64,000 nt of DNA. Source: Azolla caroliniana. Its lineage: Eukaryota > Polypodiophyta. Positions 10,580-20,794 of the stretch are shown piece after piece. The DNA lies in assembly GCA_043228905.1 (NCBI GenBank), contig JBHGNT010000002.1:3100001-3164000 (forward strand), given 5' to 3'. The notes beneath the pieces are model-generated. The model saw only the letters and a list, made by a program, of their open reading frames with translations. It was not told the origin of the DNA and made no database searches. A program made the translations under genes and the position numbers. The first letter of the stretch is position 1. Each line of letters starts with the position of its first letter.

Positions 10580-11135
10580 AGGTTGGGGCGTGTTGCCTCC
10601 TGTAGGAACACGAACCTTGATGTGTTCCTACCGAAAACTGATACACTCGTGTTGCCAGCTCTGCTTGATATTTGCTGTCCGAAGCCATGGTCTGCCCAGA
10701 AGCACTGGGTACGCTCCAGGCGCGTCCAAAGCGAGGACGACCGCCGATATGTCGAAGCGGTGTCCACCCACGATGATGCCTATTTTGCGAATTAGCCCCA
10801 ACGGCCGCACTGATTGGGTATCTGCCATGCGAAGCCAGAATGGACATGCCTCCCATTCGGAAATGCCCAGCTGTTCGCAAGTTTTCGCGCTAATCACATT
10901 GACGCCTAAGCCGCCGTCGATTACACATCCAGGGACTTCCTGTCCGTGCAATATTACTGTAATGGCCGGGTTGTGTTAATCTACCACTGGTGGTCCCTCG
11001 CTGACGTCAATCAGGTTTGTGGCAACGCTTGCCCCGGTCATGCCCACCACCTGTGCTTCCATGGTCTGGCGGAAACATGGAACTAGCTGTAGTAGTTTTT
11101 CCATAGTTAGCGTGATTTCACAGCCCGTTAACACC
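10580..11135 (-). pseudogene. pro: Aspartic protease region, element C
   Basis: Frame 10951-10628 contains the retropepsin signature VIDGGLGVNVIS and the later hydrophobic-Gly motif YPVLLGRPWL, the order seen in plant Ty3 proteases with Asp-Gly-Gly at the active site. It is bounded by in-frame stops on both sides (TAA near 10979, TAG near 10627), with another TAG at about 11134, so the gag-pol frame is interrupted several times. The role in the family is cleavage of the polyprotein. Confidence 0.8.
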
Positions 11136-12649
11136 TACCAAATGGGGTCCGGCCCCAGTTTTTCGTTCTCTGTTTGCTTCATTGCATTCGCGGACTCCTG
11201 CCTCATACATTCCGTATTGGCCGCGTTTGCTTTTTCCACCCAGGCTTGGGCTTGTCGTCGTACCTCGTCCTGCGCAGCCCAATCCACCGTTTTCGTTTGC
11301 TGGCATGTGGTGACTTGTTGCACCTCCGCCATAATCGTGTTGACGGCGGGCCCCTTTCCCTTGCGTGCTGGGCATTGTGTGGCATAATGTCCGGGTTGCT
11401 AACAAATAAAACAGTGGATGCTTGATTCTCCCTTCTCAGCCCCACGTGGAGTGTGCCATTCTCCGGGCGCTACTTGCTCTTTGCGGTCCGGCCTCGTTTG
11501 TCGAGACGTACGCGGTGGCTGCTGTTGATCCTGGTGCCGCTCATCCCCCGACCTTTCGTCGTAACGCCGGTGATCCCTATATTCTTGAGGCTTACCTCGA
11601 TAGCCATTGAAGCCGCCCCGTTTGTTCATCGGGCGTTGATGTTCGTATCGCCGGCCTCCTTTGGCGTAACTCGGATGTCCACGATAATCCTCGTCCTCCG
11701 GGTCCTCCTCCTCGGACTCGTTGTGATTCCGGCGATTCTGGGTGTACCTGTCCTCCCGCGGGTTGCGATCCTTATACCGGGGTCGGTCTTCTTGCCTCCT
11801 TTGTTCCACCCGATGTGGTTGCCGCTGTGTGTCCACAGTGCGGATTGCGGGCGTGGCTCTATTTAACATATTGTACTTGCATTGGTCAACTGTGTGAACC
11901 TTCGAGTGGCAGATTGGGCAATGGATTCGCATATTGAACTCCACCGCGGAATTCCCCGAGTTCAAGCAAATCGTACACTGGATTGCCTGACGAAATTGGT
12001 GTTCCTCATCCTGGGGTAACGGTTGTCGTAAGGATGACATCGAGAACCTCTCCTGCTCGTCATCCAACTCGAGCTGTAACGCTCGTTCAATCACCATATC
12101 CGCCGTTTCCCCTTTCACGCTATTGCTGTTGAGCGTTGCCTTGATGGGCCGACGTAACGCTGCCAGAAATGTTTCCCGTGCCTCCTCCTCCTCGGGGCTT
12201 CGATCTAGTTTCCGTCGTAAATTTTGGAACCGTAAGCTGAAGTCTGCTATTGTCTCAGTCAGTAGTTGCTTAATTGTATAAAACTGCCCAAGAATCTCGC
12301 GTTGTGGAACCCTCCGGTGAAATAAACGCAAGAAGGCGGACTGGAGCTGATCGAAGGTTATTATGGCCGGTCAATCCATCTGTGAATGCCAGAACGTCGC
12401 ATGCCCATCTAATGTTAATCCGAACTCCGTCATTTTCGACTAGTGTGCCACCATCTCGGAAAGGTTTTGTGCCATGTGGTTCGCATTCCAAACGTTCAAG
12501 AACATGCGAACATGAGTTACGGCGTCGGTTTCGCCGTTAAAGCGGGGGTAGGCAAAGGCCATCGTGGGAGCTACGGTGGATCGGAGAAGGTCACCGGGAG
12601 GCTGCGGTAAGCGTGGTCCCCTCACCTCGTTGAGGTATTTGGGGAGCAA
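11136..12649 (-). pseudogene. gag: Gag of element C, with zinc knuckles
   Basis: Capsid-like motifs YPRFNGETDAVTHVRMFL and FDQLQSAFLRLFHRRVP, then DFSLRFQNLRRKL, define a retrotransposon gag domain. Downstream is a CCHC knuckle, CPICHSKVHTVDQC (Cx2Cx4Hx4C), an Arg/Asp/Glu-rich linker, and a second knuckle that begins CFIC and continues QPGHYATQC after an in-frame TAG. Two further stops interrupt the capsid part (near 12440 and 12370). The open stretch 12331-11399 is 310 codons. The family role is particle formation and RNA packaging. The start codon is not certain because the leader is frameshifted. Confidence 0.8.
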
Positions 12650-12826
12650 GGACTCCTCTTTGCGCTCCTGGCAGGTATTACTGGGGTCGCCGATGCGTGG
12701 CTTTTGCGAGAGCGTTCTTTTGCCTGGCGTGTGACGGACCTTGTTACTGGCCGGTCTTGTCTTGTTGGTTCTCTGAGTCGTCTGCGGCTAAACATCCATT
12801 CGTTGTTGCTCGTCTGTGAGGAAACA

Positions 12827-12845
12827 CAGATCACCGGGCGTGCCA
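12827..12845 (-). other. Primer-binding site of element C
   Basis: Four bases inside the 5' LTR the minus strand reads TGGCACGCCCGGTGATCTG. It starts with TGG, as expected for a tRNA CCA end. I could not assign the tRNA from memory. Confidence 0.6.
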
Positions 12846-12849
12846 AAAG

Positions 12850-13292
12850 TGTTGCCTCTTAGGAAACACGGTCCGTGGTCAGTCCTTCGACCTAGACCCC
12901 AAGGTGGGTGTGGAACAACGAACAAAGCTTAATCGTACTACGTAAGGAGAGAACCTCTGTGACTCCGCTGTGTGTAAGGGGAGACGGCTAAAACCGACTC
13001 CTTCTCATAGGTTGCGCTTACGTACTACTACGATTACGTATTCGAGACACTGACACTGAATTTGCCGTAGCTATACACAGAAACTCAGAGAAGATAGTAT
13101 TCTATTATCAGGCGTTCTTTTTACAATTCCCAGAATTTACACACACCTCCTTACGAGGTTTCCTGCCCTTTATATATGCAGGGTCTAATTAGCCGTTCAC
13201 GCGTACCCGCGTGAACCATTACATACGTTACGCTTTATATAGTTTCTTATTCCTACGCTTTTGGCCGTCGGTTACTATTCCGGCGGACAACA
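12850..13292 (-). repeat. 5' LTR of Ty3 element C
   Basis: A 443-bp LTR with the same ends as the 3' copy (TGTTGCCTCTTAGG, GGCGGACAACA). It is followed at once by the right-hand target duplication CTCTC (13293-13297) and by the second half of the TR-GAG D LTR. Confidence 0.9.
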
Positions 13293-13297
13293 CTCTC

Positions 13298-13969
13298 GCA
13301 CACACACACAACACCGACCGAACTCGCACCCTCATGTACATAAGCAAGAAAGAAACGCTAAGACACACACACACACACCAACATAGACACGAATATGCAC
13401 AACCAAATGTATATGTATTTACAAGACAGCGAGATTCAACACCGACTTCGAGCCGGACCTAGGTCGCATAGGATACAACCGTTGTCTAATGCCAAGCCGC
13501 CGGTCGGGGAGCTCTCGGGCTTGTCGCGCCGAGCGGGGTCTTGCACATAGTACAGGGCAGAAAACCAAAACGCTAGATGCCAAGGCTCGACGGACAGAAG
13601 GACGAAGAAGAAGTAGAGGAGAGCAAGAAGAGACCCTAAAACCAGAGAAGAGAAAGAAAGGAAAGAAAGAGAGAAAGAGGAAGAGAGAACGTCTCTTCAA
13701 CTAACGGTATACCCTGCTAATACAAAAATGGGCAACCCCTTCACAAGAGGCGCTCCCTTCCTTTTATAGAACAAGGAGGGAGATGCATTACAATGTGGGA
13801 TAAATCCCGACTTACATGGGATTCTCTGTCCCGACTTGACTACTCTTCGGCGCCATAAAGGCGCCCTCGTTATTCACACTAAATGTACAAGGGTGAGCGC
13901 ACATGCTGCATCCCGCCGATATAGCCAATATTTCCCGGTTTCCGCCTTTGGCCGAAATTCTTCACGACA
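13298..13969 (-). repeat. 3' LTR of TR-GAG D, R and U3 part
   Basis: Continues the LTR cut at 3892. On the minus strand it contains the U3 terminus TGTCGTGAAGAATTTCGG, a TATAAAAGG promoter motif (near 13765) and a purine/pyrimidine-rich R region. With the left part it totals about 846 bp, longer than sister LTRs (about 700-760 bp). Confidence 0.85.
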
Positions 13970-16758
13970 TCCGCCCCCACCAAACTGCACGTTCACCGCT
14001 ACGTGCCAAATCCGGTGAAGGGTGAGAGATTTCGGCCGGTGAGAAACTGGTCAACCGTAATCCGCAACCCGGCTCGTTGCCGGTTTGAATCATCGGCTTC
14101 GGTTCTTCCTTCGCGCTTACCTGCTCGTAGGCTCGTTTGACCCGTCGATGGGTCCTTCACAGCGATCTCCGTAGTACGCGTACTTCCGCTGGCCCTTGTT
14201 CGGCTGTATGCATGCCCCGCTCTCCGCCGTATGCCCGATGTCCTTCGCTTGAGGAATGCCCGTAGTGGTCCGCTTGGCCTCCGTCGACCATTCGTGTTGA
14301 CATGATTGCCGTCCCATGTTTCACGTTGCCTTCGTCCTCCCTGCCGCCACCTTCCTTCTCCATGGTCTTACGTCGCCACGTCGGCTCGAACCGCCATGGT
14401 CTCCGGAACGGTGTGGAGGATCCTTCTCTGGCCTTCTACGCACTACCTCCAAACCGCGCAACCCATCTTCGCGCTCGCCTTTCCGCTCTAGCACCTCCGT
14501 GTGCCGCATACCCTCGTCCGTTGTTTGGCACTGCCTGTGCCGCACTCCGGTTCATTGCACGGCTTGTCGGCCCCTTTCCCGTCCAGATTGTGCATCGCCG
14601 CTCATCCGCATACCGGTGTCCTCTGCACCCGAGGAGCACCCCGCACTAGCCTGCTTGGCCGTTTTCGTCTTGCGCTGCTACAACAGATCCTGAGTCTTTC
14701 GCCCCCGTCTTACCCATTCGCGATCCGCTATCTCATGTCACCGGGTCTCGTTCCCTACCGCCACCATCCTTCTCCCTAGGTCTCACGCTGACTCCCGTTA
14801 GCCGGCTGCCGGAGTCTCCGGATCGGTGTGAGGGTCCCATAGGACCGGACTCCGTTTCTCTGCTTGTTGTTCGGGTGTCTTCCGTGTAGCCGGGTCCCGC
14901 CTTCGTGTTGCCGGGTCCCGTTTCCCGCCGCCACCAACCCTCTCTCTCGGTCTCATGTTGCCACGTTGGCTGAACTGCCGGAGTCTTTGGTTCGGTGTGG
15001 GGATCCCGTAGGACCAGACTTCCTTATGCCCACTGACCTTGCCGGAAGATCCAAAATGGTCCGTAGTCGCCTCATACCTCCTTGCCGTTCGTCACTTCCT
15101 GTCTTCCGATAATGTTCACTTGCCGCCACCGTCCTTTCCTATAGGACTCACGCCGGCTCTCGGGCTGACCGCCGGATCGGTGTGAGGATCTTCGTGGGAC
15201 CTCGGTTTGCCCGCCTTGCCACCACCACCGCCCGTCGCTCTAGGCCTGACGCCGGCACTCTGGCCAACCGCCGGAGCCTCTAGGGTGTCAAGATTCGAAC
15301 TCTTGACACGACCATGTTATAATCTAGTATTATGAGTTAACCAAGATATCTAGTACTAGTTATGTATGTAATTGGTCGTTATTATTTTGCTAGCATCATG
15401 TGCATAGTTGCTCCCTTGTAGTATTTACACTTGGCACATGCATGCATACCTACATGCTCTATTGTAGATTCACATGCGTGCAACAAGTATGACTGCCATG
15501 TAGTATAAATAGAGGAGTTCACCTTCAAGGAATTCAAGGTGAACAAACTGTCACGGATCATAAACTCAAGAGACAAGCAAGAAGATAACCAAATGGACAA
15601 GAAAGAAGATAGTATTAAAGGAAAGACTCCATAACTGGTGTTGTTCACCTTGAATTCCTTCAAGGTGAACTCCTCTATTTATACTACATGGCATGCATAC
15701 TTGTTGCACGCATGTGAATCTACAATAGAGCATGTAGGTATGCATGCATGTGCCAAGTGTAAATACTACAAGGGAGCAACTATGCACATGATGCTAGCAA
15801 AATAATAACGACCAATTACATACATAACTAGTACTAGATATCTTGGTTAACTCATAATACTAGATTATAACATGGTCGTGTCAAGAGTTCGAATCTTGAC
15901 ATAGGGACGGTGTGTGTAAGGTCGCGGCACAACCGCTTGTCTCCTCCGCCGCCACCGTTAGTATCTTGATATTACGTCGACCGCGTTGCCGACTGCCGAA
16001 GTCTCTAGATCCGGTGTGAAGGATCCTCCTTGGGCTCGTCGTATCTCTGGCCCTTATACTGGTTCTTCCTTCTTTCGCAAGCCGAGAGGGTGGCTCGCTC
16101 CACACCCTCTCCCGTGGTACTGACGTACCGTGTTCCCGGCACCTCTTCGTAGGCCTCCTCTTCCTCCCTCCCGGAATGGTTATCCGGAAGTCCCCTCCGC
16201 CCGGTTCTCGTGCGTCATTCTCTGGATTGCCGGGTCCCATTCTCCTGTCACCACCGATCTCTCCTATAGGACTCACCCCGGCACTCGGGCTGACAGCCGT
16301 ATCGGTGTGAGGATCTCCGTAGGACTGGTCTTCGTTCTCCTCTTCATCCTTTGTACTTCTCCCAAACTCATCATTTCCCTCCTTCTCGCGTACCCGCCTC
16401 CATCTCCCATCTCTCCAGGCCTCACGCCGGCGCTCGTTGCCGGCTGCCTGGGTCTCCGGATAAGACGTGGTGTTTCCGTCTCGTAATGATTTGCAGACGC
16501 TTGTTCGGGGTACCACTCCCCAAGCACGTTCGGTGAGGAGCCTTTGGACTTCGATCGATCAAGTGCCGCCTACACTTGATTCTCCAACGTCCGGAGTTTC
16601 GGGCAGCGGTGTCCGAAACCTGCTAGTCTCTGTCCGCAACCTCGATCGCTAGCCTCCCGATTTGCGGCCTCCGCCTGGCCGGCTTGTGTCGTCATGTAAA
16701 AGAGGGCGATTTGTTTCGCACCCTCTTCCGCGCCGACACTATTGTACCGAACCGAGCC
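13970..16758 (-). mobile_element. Module block and PPT of TR-GAG D
   Basis: Begins with the PPT (minus strand GGTGGGGGCGGA, 13970-13982). Where other Ty3 elements carry pol there is no protease, polymerase or integrase frame. Instead degenerate modules (GGTCTCACG, GCCGG, CCGGAGTCTCCGG, GGTGTGAGG) recur, for example near 14750, 14945, 15140, 15235, 16270 and 16410. The segment 14860-15110 aligns with 25755-26000 of M. The foldback element interrupts a module at 15285. No coding capacity can be supported. Confidence 0.75.
15286..15901. mobile_element. Foldback element with 261-bp inverted arms
   Basis: A 616-bp insertion flanked by a perfect 5-bp duplication TAGGG (15281-15285, 15902-15906). 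The uninterrupted target can be read in copy M at 26207-26225. Arms 15286-15546 and 15641-15901 are near-identical inverted repeats around a 94-bp spacer. Each arm begins TGTCAAGA and carries a short terminal dyad (TGTCAAGA…TCTTGACA), a promoter-like TATAAATAGAGG (left arm near 15503), and an inner dyad GTTCACCTT…AAGGTGAAC. TG…CA ends, the 5-bp TSD and a TATA box are LTR-like, but the arms point at each other and I see no PBS or PPT. A foldback DNA transposon is the alternative. Confidence 0.85.
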
Positions 16759-17937
16759 CTACCGATCGGGCTCTATAGCCCGTCCCTGGTCTTTCGCGCC
16801 TTGGGCCGGTTTCGATCGAGTCATCCACATTCGGATCATGCTCCATCCGAATCGGAATGCCAATCTTTCCGTGCCGCCTCCGTCCTTGGCCTCCTCGCAC
16901 GCCGTTTCCCATCCCTCTTCGTTGGCATCCTGCCAGGACTCCTTGTCGGCGCCTTCCTTCTCTCTGGTATCATGTGGGCACACGGGCTCGACCATTAGAG
17001 TCTCTGGAATCCACGTGGAGGGCTCTTCTCCACTCCCGACCTTGTCCTCGGTCGGCAATTCTCCGCAAGTCGAGAGAGCGTTTTGTTCCGCACCCTCTCC
17101 CGTGGTACAGTGGTACCGATCTTCCGCCATTACGTGGGACAAGTCCGTCTCTTCGGTCTCGGCTTGCGGCCTCGATCTTTCCTCTTCCTCGAGCATTGCC
17201 TCGAGAGCTGCGTACGCCTCCGCAATCCAGGCCACAACGCCGACCCTTGCCGACTCTCTTTGCCATTCGGCCTATTCCCGCTGTGATGGCACGCCATCGT
17301 GCGCCTTCCTCTTAGCCTTCTCGGCTCGCTCGTCATCTAGCCGTTGGCACACCCTTCCGACCTTCGACCAGTCCTCCGTAAGCCCATTAGCTCCGTCATC
17401 GTCTTCAAGCTCCATCCCGATGGTCTCCCGTTCCGCTCGGTTGATCAACCTGACGAACAATAGGACTTTGTCCGCCCCCACCAAACCTTGTTCCCACTCC
17501 GGGAGCCGAGCAAGCCGTCGCTTGAACTCTCGGAACGCCTTTGTCGCACCGCGGTGGGTCTTTGCCGATGGTACCCACTAGTGGAAGTTGTGTCGTCCCC
17601 GGCTCTTCCGCCGTCCTCCATATGCTTGCAGGAGCGCCTCTTCAAAGGCCTCCCACGAACTATGAGCTTGTCGGAGCTCCTTCACTTCCGCGTGGATACG
17701 GACGGCAACACCCTGACAGAAGAACTCCAGCCTCAACGCTTAGTCCACGTCTCGCTCCTCCATTTCCGCATTGTAGTTTTCCAAGTAAGATGGGACTTTG
17801 TCCCCGTTGAAACGGCCGACTCTTTCGACCACTCGCTCAACCACTTGTTGCGCTACTTCTTGCCTCATCACCACTCGTGCCGACTCGAACACCATTTCGG
17901 CCACCATCTCCGCGAGGTCGTCGTCTTCCGACTCCAT
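16759..17937 (-). pseudogene. gag: Gag pseudogene of TR-GAG D
   Basis: Starts at the ATG at 17937 (M-E-S-E-D-D-D). It keeps the capsid motifs FNGDKVPSYLENYNAEM, FREFKRRLARLPEWEQG, DKVLLFVRLINR and WSKVGRVCQRLDD. Stops interrupt it after DVD (17740), in FH-stop-WV, and after PSQRE. The last open segment (17235-16759, 158 codons) ends GRAIEPDR, which seems to be the natural C-terminus. Compared with copy M, about 95 residues are missing after ALSTCG. No CCHC zinc knuckle is present. Confidence 0.8.
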
Positions 17938-17957
17938 GCTCCCTTGCCGCCCTTTAT

Positions 17958-17972
17958 GTCGGGTTCACCAAA
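17958..17972 (-). other. Primer-binding site of TR-GAG D (tRNA-Trp type)
   Basis: The minus strand reads TTTGGTGAACCCGAC two bases inside the LTR, complementary to the tRNA-Trp 3' terminus. Confidence 0.75.
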
Positions 17973-17974
17973 TA

Positions 17975-18462
17975 TGTCGCGAAGTTTCGCGCGTGTGTGT
18001 AGAAGGGCGGGACCTCGGGGGTCTTGGACTAGGGAGTGACGGAGCGTAGGAAGTCGTGCTTCACCATTTCCGGGGCATCCCAGAAGCACACCGGAAGCAA
18101 CCAAAGGGAGAGAGAGAAAGAGAGAGAGCAGGCACACAACATTGACTCTCGCACACACACACACAAGACAGACCCAACTTGCACCCTCATGTACATAAGC
18201 AAGAAAGAAACACTAAGACACACACACGTACACCAACAGAGACACGAATATGCACAACCAAATGTATATGTATTTACAAGACAACGAGATTCAACACCGA
18301 CTTTGAGCCGGACCTAGGTCGCATAGGATACAACCGTTGTCTAATGCCAAGCCGCCGGTCGGGGAGCTCTCGGGCTTGTCGCGCCGAACGGGGTCTTGCA
18401 CAGAGTACAGGGCAGAAAACCAAAACGCTAGATGCCAAGGCTGGACGCACAGAAGGACGAGT
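17975..18462 (-). repeat. Truncated 5' LTR of TR-GAG D
   Basis: Only the U5/R side of the LTR (about 488 bp) is present. It starts TGTCGCGAAGTTTCGCG. Sequence collinear with 13298-13590 stops near 18462, after GCACAGAAGGACGA, and reverse-transcriptase sequence of element E follows at once. U3 and the TATA box are missing, so this copy has no promoter of its own. Confidence 0.8.
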
Positions 18463-19787
18463 GCGGAATCATTCTTTTCTTTAGCAATCCATATAAAGGC
18501 TTGGCAACATGGGCGTAGTGCGGAATCCAGATATGATAAAACACGCATGCTCCAAGGAACCTTCGAACCTCCGTTTGGTTTATGCATTCTTCTTTCATAC
18601 CCTTGATCGCGTTCACCTTGGATGGTGAAGGCTTCTGGCTGTATGCTCCTGCACAAATGACCTACCACCAAGATCTCTGGCTGCCCAAATGCGGATTTTT
18701 CTCCCGAAAATGTCAAATTCGCATCTTCGAGCCTTTGGAGCACATTCTCACAATCTTTCATATGATCCGCGACGAACTTTCTAAACCCATCCTTATCTTT
18801 CTCCTCATCCAAACATCCTTTTATTTTAATATAATCCAAGAATGGCATTGTGATGTCCAGGATGCAATCCTTCAAAACCTTGTTCATGGCATTCACCATA
18901 TGAGCCACCGAGTTCATTGCACCTTGAGGTAAGGTACACATCCACACGAGCCCGATTGGAGTCCTCATGATTGTAAGGTCATGACTGTCGATCGCCAACT
19001 GGAATTGGTCATATCCAGAGTAGAGATTGCCAATGGAGTAGATGGACCACCCCGCAAACACTTCGGCAAATTCGTCCACGCTCGGACCGATTCCAGCTTT
19101 CCGAATTGTCACCTTGTTGACGGGTTGAAGATCTTGGATGAATCGCAATGATCCATTCTTCTTCGGCACCATGAACCACCTATTAGAATAAGGAGCATTC
19201 GTCGGTTCCAGAATTCCCATATTCACCTTCTCCTTTAAGAGCTCGATCAACTTCGGTAGGTGTGCTCTCGGAACTGGTATCGGTTTCAAATTCCAAGGTA
19301 CGTGCGGCACCGTGAAGATCACCATCGGCTCTATTGTCCTTGAATCAGCACATCCGATTTCTTGTGGGAAAAATGCGAAAGCCTTCCGATGTCTCTCAAG
19401 CATGTCGCGAAAGATTTGCTCTTCTTCAGGGGGGAGGAAATCCTCCCTTCCAACTCGTAGCTTTCCCTTCGTCTCTTCGGTGAAGACATGACCTATTGTC
19501 TTCGGATCTCTTAAGCTTGGATCATTAGCGACTTCCTTCATCTTTTGCCAGCTATCTTCTGGTAGTGGAACTGCAACTAGCTTGATCTTCTTATCCACCG
19601 TTTTATATTTTGTGTTGATGTCAGCTTCCTTCATCAAGATGTTTCGATGATATTCATCGATGATAGCATACATGTTGATGGAGTTAACCGAAATCACGTG
19701 ATGATTGTGAAGATAGCTCAAGTCCACGACTTCTTCGATTTCGCCGATGGTGTCATTAAATGAGGCTTCTTCCATAATATGAGTCAC
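18463..19787 (-). pseudogene. pol: Reverse transcriptase of element E
   Basis: The frame from 19787 runs through a linker (LPEDSWQKMKEVANDPSL) to the fingers RWFMVPKKNGSLRFIQDL, QPVNKVTIRKAGIGP, the palm YSGYDQFQLAIDSHDLTIM, LPQGAMNSVAHMVNAM, and the active strand MPFLDYIKIKG. The last motif should be FLDD; its second Asp is Tyr (GAT to TAT at 18831-18833), so the catalytic pair is lost. A frameshift after GHLCR and a second frame (18616-18468: EVRRFLGACVFYHIWIPH) follow. The wording (LQPVNKVTIR, FLDxIxIKG) marks a Ty3 clade distinct from element C and shared with B. The ORF's last part runs into D's LTR and is not protein of this element. Confidence 0.85.
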
Positions 19788-20140
19788 GAACTCTTCTTAT
19801 TCTATTATGTTTTCTTCTTTCCGCATCTTCTCGAAGTCTTGTATCCGACGCTTCTCCTTTTTGTCGAGTAGTACTAGTTTACATGCGCCACTAGGTGTGA
19901 CACATGTTGCTTCTCCTCGCAATCCACACACTCTATTTTCTTGTGGGGACTTGTGATTGCTCAGACTATTTGTGCCCCATGCTCTAATAGTCCGCTCTAA
20001 AAATCCGGGGATTCGCCTCCGAGACTATCTCGATTTCTTTCATGATTAGCTCGCACCGTTAGGAATTGAACAGATCTTTGATTGTCAAGACTCTTGATTC
20101 GCGCGAAGGCTGCTCCATTATCGAACACCTTGGTCTCCAT
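19788..20140 (-). pseudogene. Protease-RT linker of element E, decayed
   Basis: About 350 bases between the protease frame and the reverse-transcriptase frame with stops in all minus frames. Fragments such as KIECVDCEEKQ and LGGESPDF continue the polyprotein. No separate gene is visible. Confidence 0.5.
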
Positions 20141-20773
20141 CTAGGATGATGTGATATACAGTTGTCCTAGGATGATAGGATGCGACGTCGATTCTTGCAG
20201 GAAGAAGTGTTGATCCATCTCCACATCCCCGATCGTGACTTTAACATTGGGACAAGCTCCGTACAAGTCCTTCGTAGACTTTGTTGCAGCTCGAATCTTC
20301 CATCCGTGGTTTGTATTGGTTGGCCATCTTCCTTTTTTGTAGAACTTGGTTGACATGAGGTTGATCTCTGAGCCATGGTCCATCAAGGCTACCACGGTCT
20401 CATTCCTCTCCCTGATCTTCACCGGCGTCTCCATTGTTGCTCGTGCCCAATGAGGTCGAGTATAGTGGTTGTCCACCATATCTTCATCGACTTCGTCCCT
20501 TGCCATCGTTATGACATTTGTTTTTGCTTTTTGTGGGTTGTCTTCTTCCTCGTCCGATTGTTGCCTCTTTCTTTTTACGAGGTCCACGATCGTGTCATGG
20601 AACTCCTTCTTCGTAATGCCGAGTAATTCCCTCAAGGACAAAGTCATGTGGCTATCAAGAACGCGTTCCTCAAGAATCTTCTTCAGGTCTGTTGTCTGCT
20701 CTATGTCCGACCTTAGCTTATAGGTAGGCATAGTCCTTATCTTTTGAGCGTGGTCTTCGACACCAACCTTCAC
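20141..20773 (-). pseudogene. pro: Aspartic protease domain of element E
   Basis: A 210-codon open frame. Residues about 1-90 are a charged linker with LRSDIEQTTDLKKILEERVL and LRELLGITKKEFHDTIVD. The retropepsin motif VALMDHGSEINLMS lies at 20354-20393, with Asp-His-Gly in place of the usual Asp-Ser/Thr-Gly. It is followed by the distal motif HPIILGQLYI. DHGSEIN-type proteases occur in a Ty3 clade that, from memory, is common in fungi and found in some plants. In-frame stops lie at both ends. Confidence 0.8.
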
Positions 20774-20794
20774 GGGCCGAACTGTTTCTTCGAC

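Larger units (their letters stand above)
3893..13292 (-). mobile_element. Ty3-type element C, full length (9.4 kb), minus strand
   Basis: Bounded by two LTRs of about 442 bp (3893-4334 and 12850-13292) and a perfect 5-bp target duplication CTCTC (3888-3892 and 13293-13297). Order on the minus strand: 5' LTR, PBS, gag with zinc knuckle, protease, reverse transcriptase, RNase H, H2C2 and integrase, then a further ORF of about 980 codons before the 3' LTR. Reverse-transcriptase and protease motifs (SFLDGFSGYNQ, FLDDFAVYG, IDGGLGVNVIS) resemble the plant non-chromovirus OTA branch, an assignment made by eye. About 20 LTR differences (roughly 4-5%) and many stops mark it as an old, dead copy. A solo LTR of the same family lies at 36422. 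Confidence 0.9.
3719..18462 (-). mobile_element. TR-GAG element D (minus strand, twice interrupted, 5' LTR truncated)
   Basis: Order on the minus strand: truncated 5' LTR (17975-18462), PBS, gag (17937-16759), module block (about 16.7-13.97 kb), PPT, 3' LTR (3719-3892 plus 13298-13969). It is interrupted by Ty3 element C and by the foldback element. Removing these leaves about 4.7 kb, in line with complete copies N, M and Q. It inserted into fragment P; the left flank is CCGG (3715-3718). The right flank is lost because the 5' LTR is joined directly to element E. Confidence 0.8.

Noticed and set aside
11390-11410. In-frame TAG inside the second zinc knuckle of element C gag, followed by CAA CCC, close to the CARYYA readthrough context
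   Set aside because: The same gag-pol has many other stops of all three types, so this one is more simply decay. An intact C copy would be needed to revive the idea.
15286-15310. GATTCGAACTC resembling a tRNA B box in the foldback arm
   Set aside because: No A box at a proper distance, no tRNA or SINE fold; the word is part of the terminal dyad.
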